64,000 nt of DNA from Panopea generosa (taxonomy: Eukaryota > Mollusca > Bivalvia > Adapedonta > Hiatellidae): assembly GCA_029582155.1 (NCBI GenBank), contig CM055905.1, positions 2,469,920-2,533,919 of the forward strand. The letters run 5' to 3'. Each line of letters starts with the position of its first letter. The stretch's first letter is position 1. The notes under the pieces are model-generated. The model did not search any database. It saw only the letters and a list, made by a program, of their open reading frames with translations, and was not told the origin of the DNA. Shown here one piece after another: positions 60,300 to 64,000 of the stretch. The translations under genes were made by a program, and so were the position numbers.

Positions 60300-60598
60300 A
60301 GACCGTAGTGCGGTTTTGTGGTAGAGTGTCCACTTGTATGTGAAAGATCGTGGGTTCAATCCCAGGGCAGATCATACCAAAGACTTAATATAAATGGTAC
60401 TAGAAGCTTCCTCACCACTGCACTCAGCAGTTAGTTGATAGTTCTTGGTCTGGGTGGTTGACTGACTTGGTGGGGTATCACACCATGTGTCTGTGGCACG
60501 ATACCCCAGTGTGGCAGTGCTCAGAATAATACTGTCTCAAGCAGTCACTGCTGCAATAAGATTGAACAGTTTTGAAAGTGATGCCAAGGAATAATATA
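60300..60598 (+). mobile_element. SINE family C, full copy
   Basis: The head gtgcggttttgtggtagagt with gatcgtgggttcaatcccag is followed by gcagatcataccaaagactt, gatagttcttggtctgggtg, cttggtggggtatcacacca, cacgataccccagtgtggca and ttttgaaagtgatgccaagg. Confidence 0.9.
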
Positions 60599-62390
60599 CA
60601 GAAGGAAAGGCAACTGACTGAGATTGTGAACGCTCGCATTTCCCACAAAATCTCGTTTTTAAATATCTTAACTACCATTCATCTCAGGAATACAAATTAA
60701 AATTCTTACACTGCAGAATGAAATTGTCATCAAAACAATACCATTCCCAGAAATTTGTGTTTAAAATTGTTGAAGTACTTGTGATTACAAAATTTGTATA
60801 CTGCAGCTAAAATAATAAATTCTCCTGCAAACCTCAATATCTTTAATTCAAGAGCATTTTGCATTATCGAAACATGTTTAAACATCTAAAATTACATACA
60901 ACTTACAGTTTATGTGCAAGAAATCAATTGCCCATGAATTATGAATGATTAATTTGCAAATAATGAATCCTTCTTGTGCTGTTTCGTAAACATTTAGTCA
61001 GGAGATGCAAGTTTCATATCCTTTTATACAAGTCCTTGGCGACTCTTAACACAATACAACAAGTTAATGCTCTGATACAAAACAACAACAGCATTACGGT
61101 AAAATTAATGTTCATTATCATAACATTCTCTTTTTCTGTAAAAATATCAAATAAAACGTTGAGTTCATATATAAAATAAAAACAAGTTCATTGCAAATAT
61201 GTATTTAATGTTGTTATCTATAAACTAGAATAAAATAATGAATGGTGTTTAACGGTTTATCAACACATATAGGTTATTCGACGTCAACAGGAAGGAAGAT
61301 TCCAGGTTCTCTCTACATGTGCAAAAACAACAAATTAACATGCAGATTAAAAAACATGAATCAACAAACGAATATGCAGAATGAACCTAGAATCTTGATA
61401 CCTGCAGAGTTTCATCAAATTCTATCGTATTACTCAAATTGTTGCTTCTAACAGTGATCCTATTCTTGACATCACTCATATGACTCCCTGGAACCACACT
61501 GGGGTTGGTTATTTAACCACAATAATGAACATGACAAAAAATGATTAAGTGAACATGACACATTCGGAGGATTCCTACCCTCTGCAGAGATCTACAGTGA
61601 TTCTATTTTTACTCTGAACCACATAGTCTTCATGTTTCATATTTATACACAAAGTAATTTTTAATTTACAGAAGTTAATGATTGATCATAACTTTTAATA
61701 ATGCCCCTTCTACAGTCTTCTAATAAAATCATTTAGAAACTGTTTGTATATCAATACATTTAAATAAACAGTATATGATTATTTTCTTAATGATACAAAT
61801 AATCAATGAATGTTTAAAAAGCAGTATTCCACAATAGCAAACATGCACATACATTTGTGGAGCTGTCTGGCTCCTCTTTCTCCAATCCTTTTTTAAGTTT
61901 TACTTAAATACTTACAACAAAAACTTAAATTTGACTGGTTATGTAAACATTCTTCACTCAATATCAATGACAAACTCTACAAACTGGTTCACTCTACTTC
62001 CAGTTCAGAAAAAGTGAAAACTCCAGCATTTGACTAACATTTTGTTTATTTTATTGCTTAAATTGAATTCCTGGTTGCTAGCTATGTGTCAGTCTTACAT
62101 TGAAAGCCGGGTACAATACACAGCCCCAAATGCAATGTAAATCTGTAAACATTATAGAGGAAAATTCCCATTGATTATCAACAAGAAGCTAAGACACTCA
62201 TGCTCTGTCCCATTCTGGCAGGTGATTCCTGCATCAGAATTTAACATTGTTTCTATATCTGTATGGTCTCAATGTTTATGTATGCATCGAAAGTGTTTTG
62301 GCAAGGCTGCGCTAACCTCTATATTGAACGCCCGATTGTAACCAATGAAAATCATACAGGCTGAATTTCCTGCCCAAATATTTACATTCT
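60599..62390. other. Gap: AT-rich sequence, nothing recognised
   Basis: Short frames at 60976-61451 have no domain. Confidence 0.4.
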
Positions 62391-62394
62391 TAAA

Positions 62395-63342
62395 CAAGAG
62401 GGCCAAGATGGCCCTATATCACTCACCTATGTGACCTTGAGTCACCCAACTTAAGTAGATTATATAATAAATGTACACTCAAAATTCCAGAAAAACGAGA
62501 CGGGCGAGTAGTTAGAATTTTGATTTGTTTTGAAGATGTAACAGATGCGTAGATGAGTTGTGCAATAACAATTGTATCCCTGTGCGGATATCTGGAAATC
62601 AGATATCGAAAGAAAGTCTTCACTATCTATCCATATAAAGAAAACCAGCCTCCCCTCCTGGTGACTATGTTTTTTGACGAATCGCAATGGCTGGAACAAA
62701 CTTGGAAGAGGTTCACCCATGGTAAATATCAGTGAAATTACATCGAAATCAGGTCAGTAGATTCTGACAAGAAGGCTTTTGAAGTTTTTACTATAGCTGC
62801 CTATATAGTAAACTAGCACCTCACTGTGGGGGTCATGTTTTTAACAAATAACAATAACTTGAACAAACTCGGTAAAGGGTCACCGAAGGAACATTTCTGT
62901 GAAATTGTTTTAAAATCGATCCGGTGGTTTCTGACAAGAAGATTTTTGAAGTTTTTACTATAGTAAACTAACCCCACCCCCTGGGCGCCATGTTTTTGAT
63001 GAATCGATTTGAACGAACTTGGTGAAGAGTCCTCCAAGGAACATTTTTGTGAAATTATTTTAAAATTGAGCCAGTAGTTTCGGACAAGAAGATTTTTTAA
63101 GTTTTTACTAATTAAACTTGCCCCCAACCCTGGAGGCCATGTTTTTTGACAAATCAAGATTGCTTGAACAAACTTGATAGAGGGTCACCCAAGGAACATT
63201 TCTTTGATGTTATATCAAAATTGGCCATGTGGTTTCAGAGAAGTAGTTGTTAGAAGCTAAAAGTTAACGATGGACGACGGACACCAGGCGGTCACAAAAA
63301 ACTCACCTGTGAGCCTTTGACTCAGGTGCGCTAAAAAACTAC
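62395..63342 (+). mobile_element. Bivalve-type non-autonomous dispersed element with internal 150-170 bp tandem units
   Basis: It begins aacaagagggccaagatggc and ends ctcacctgtgagcctttgac, tcaggtgcgctaaaaa. Inside, gacaagaagatttttgaagt, gttttttgac(g/a)aatc, gaacaaacttggt and ggaacatttctgtgaaatt recur, with the catgttttt-type block at 62667, 62835, 62989 and 63139. Short minus-strand frames (66, 86 and 114 codons) follow the repeat. No transposase is seen. Confidence 0.75.
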
Positions 63343-64000
63343 ATTCTTTTCTTTAAGTATCTTTTTTAAAAATGAGTCAAACATTAAAACCTTTAAAAAT
63401 ATGCTTAAGGATTAATATGTGCATCAAATATTATTGTTTGTCCAACGGAAATAGACGCCAATTGCAGCAGGAGTCAGTCAAGATATGTAGACTGGCTACT
63501 GTATGCAAGTTATATCAATAGAAACTAACTACAGCTTTTGTTGATCCATTCTTTAATCACAGTCACCTGGAGGTTTTTAATAAATTTTTATGGATAAATA
63601 AATGTTTTTATGGATTTATGTAAATACGTAAATATTTTGGCTTCTGTTTAACCATTTTACTTAAATACTTAAAATCTTAACAAAGTTCTGACTGGTTATT
63701 TGTCTATTATATAATCGATATCAATGAAACAGGCAATTTTACTGAAACCAGTCTAAAATCATGATAGCATGGCTGCTTTTCTCATATTTTAAGTATATGC
63801 TGGTGAAACTGAAACTTTATCATGATTTGAGACTTGGTAAATGTCTAGACTATTTCACTAATATATGTAACTTTATACTTAAAATAAAGGAAAAGCACCA
63901 AACAGACTTTTTACTTAAATATTTAATATTTTTACACATTGACTGGATATTTATCTATTATTTAATCAATACCAATGAATCCATGTGCAGTTTTACTGGA
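63343..64000. other. Right edge: AT-rich sequence with weak repetition
   Basis: Loose repeats such as ttttacttaaatacttaaaa, tgactggttatttgtctatt and ataatcgatatcaatgaaac recur near 63655-63990, similar to 61895-61985. No gene is recognised. Confidence 0.4.

Noticed and set aside
62423-63157. Minus-strand ORFs of 66-114 codons
   Set aside because: They lie in the internal repeats of a dispersed element, and their repeated peptide words follow the DNA repeat.

Overview
This is eukaryotic (animal) DNA: AT-rich, intron-rich, full of tRNA-derived SINEs and minisatellites, with no prokaryotic gene organisation. Dispersed repeats resembling ones I know from bivalve genomes (for example the element at 62395-63340) make a bivalve mollusc the best guess; the species cannot be named from sequence alone.

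One protein-coding gene is convincing: the 3' two-thirds of a betaglycan (TGF-beta co-receptor, TGFBR3-type) gene on the + strand. Twelve exons between 26100 and 45367 join with GT-AG borders and fully compatible phases into 2121 nt (706 codons plus stop). They cover most of the N-terminal orphan domain, a short linker, a ZP domain with a glycosaminoglycan-attachment cluster, a conserved transmembrane helix and a short cytoplasmic tail. The signal peptide and first part of the orphan domain are missing. No upstream exon was recognised in 1-26099, so that stretch is probably one long intron and the 5' exons lie outside the window.

Layout: 1-26 kb is dominated by tandem arrays (71-bp at the left edge, 38-bp, GAT triplets, 29-bp with higher-order structure at 4.5-7.7 kb, 19-bp at 11.4-12.4 kb, 45-bp at 16.0-18.6 kb, 24-bp at 19.3-21.8 kb, 48-bp at 22.1-25.7 kb). 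26.1-45.4 kb holds the exons, with introns carrying SINEs, two small TIR elements, one hAT-like candidate and more minisatellites (53-bp at 30.7-32.3 kb, 39-bp, 46-bp, 91-bp, 60-bp). 45.4-64 kb is 3' UTR/intergenic sequence with further arrays (44-, 30-, 22-, 40-, 16-, 30-, 37- and 31-bp), SINEs and a bivalve-type dispersed element. Tandem repeats fill roughly a third of the window.

The most interesting structural observations are: (i) three minisatellites that grew out of the bodies of three different SINE families; (ii) intronic arrays whose every unit carries a splice-donor-like GTGAGT or GTAAGG in sense orientation; (iii) a coding triplet repeat and a NAGNAG acceptor in the orphan-domain exon; (iv) conservation of the proteoglycan attachment site in an apparently molluscan betaglycan. 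The long open frames in the arrays are by-products of repeat periodicity, not genes.
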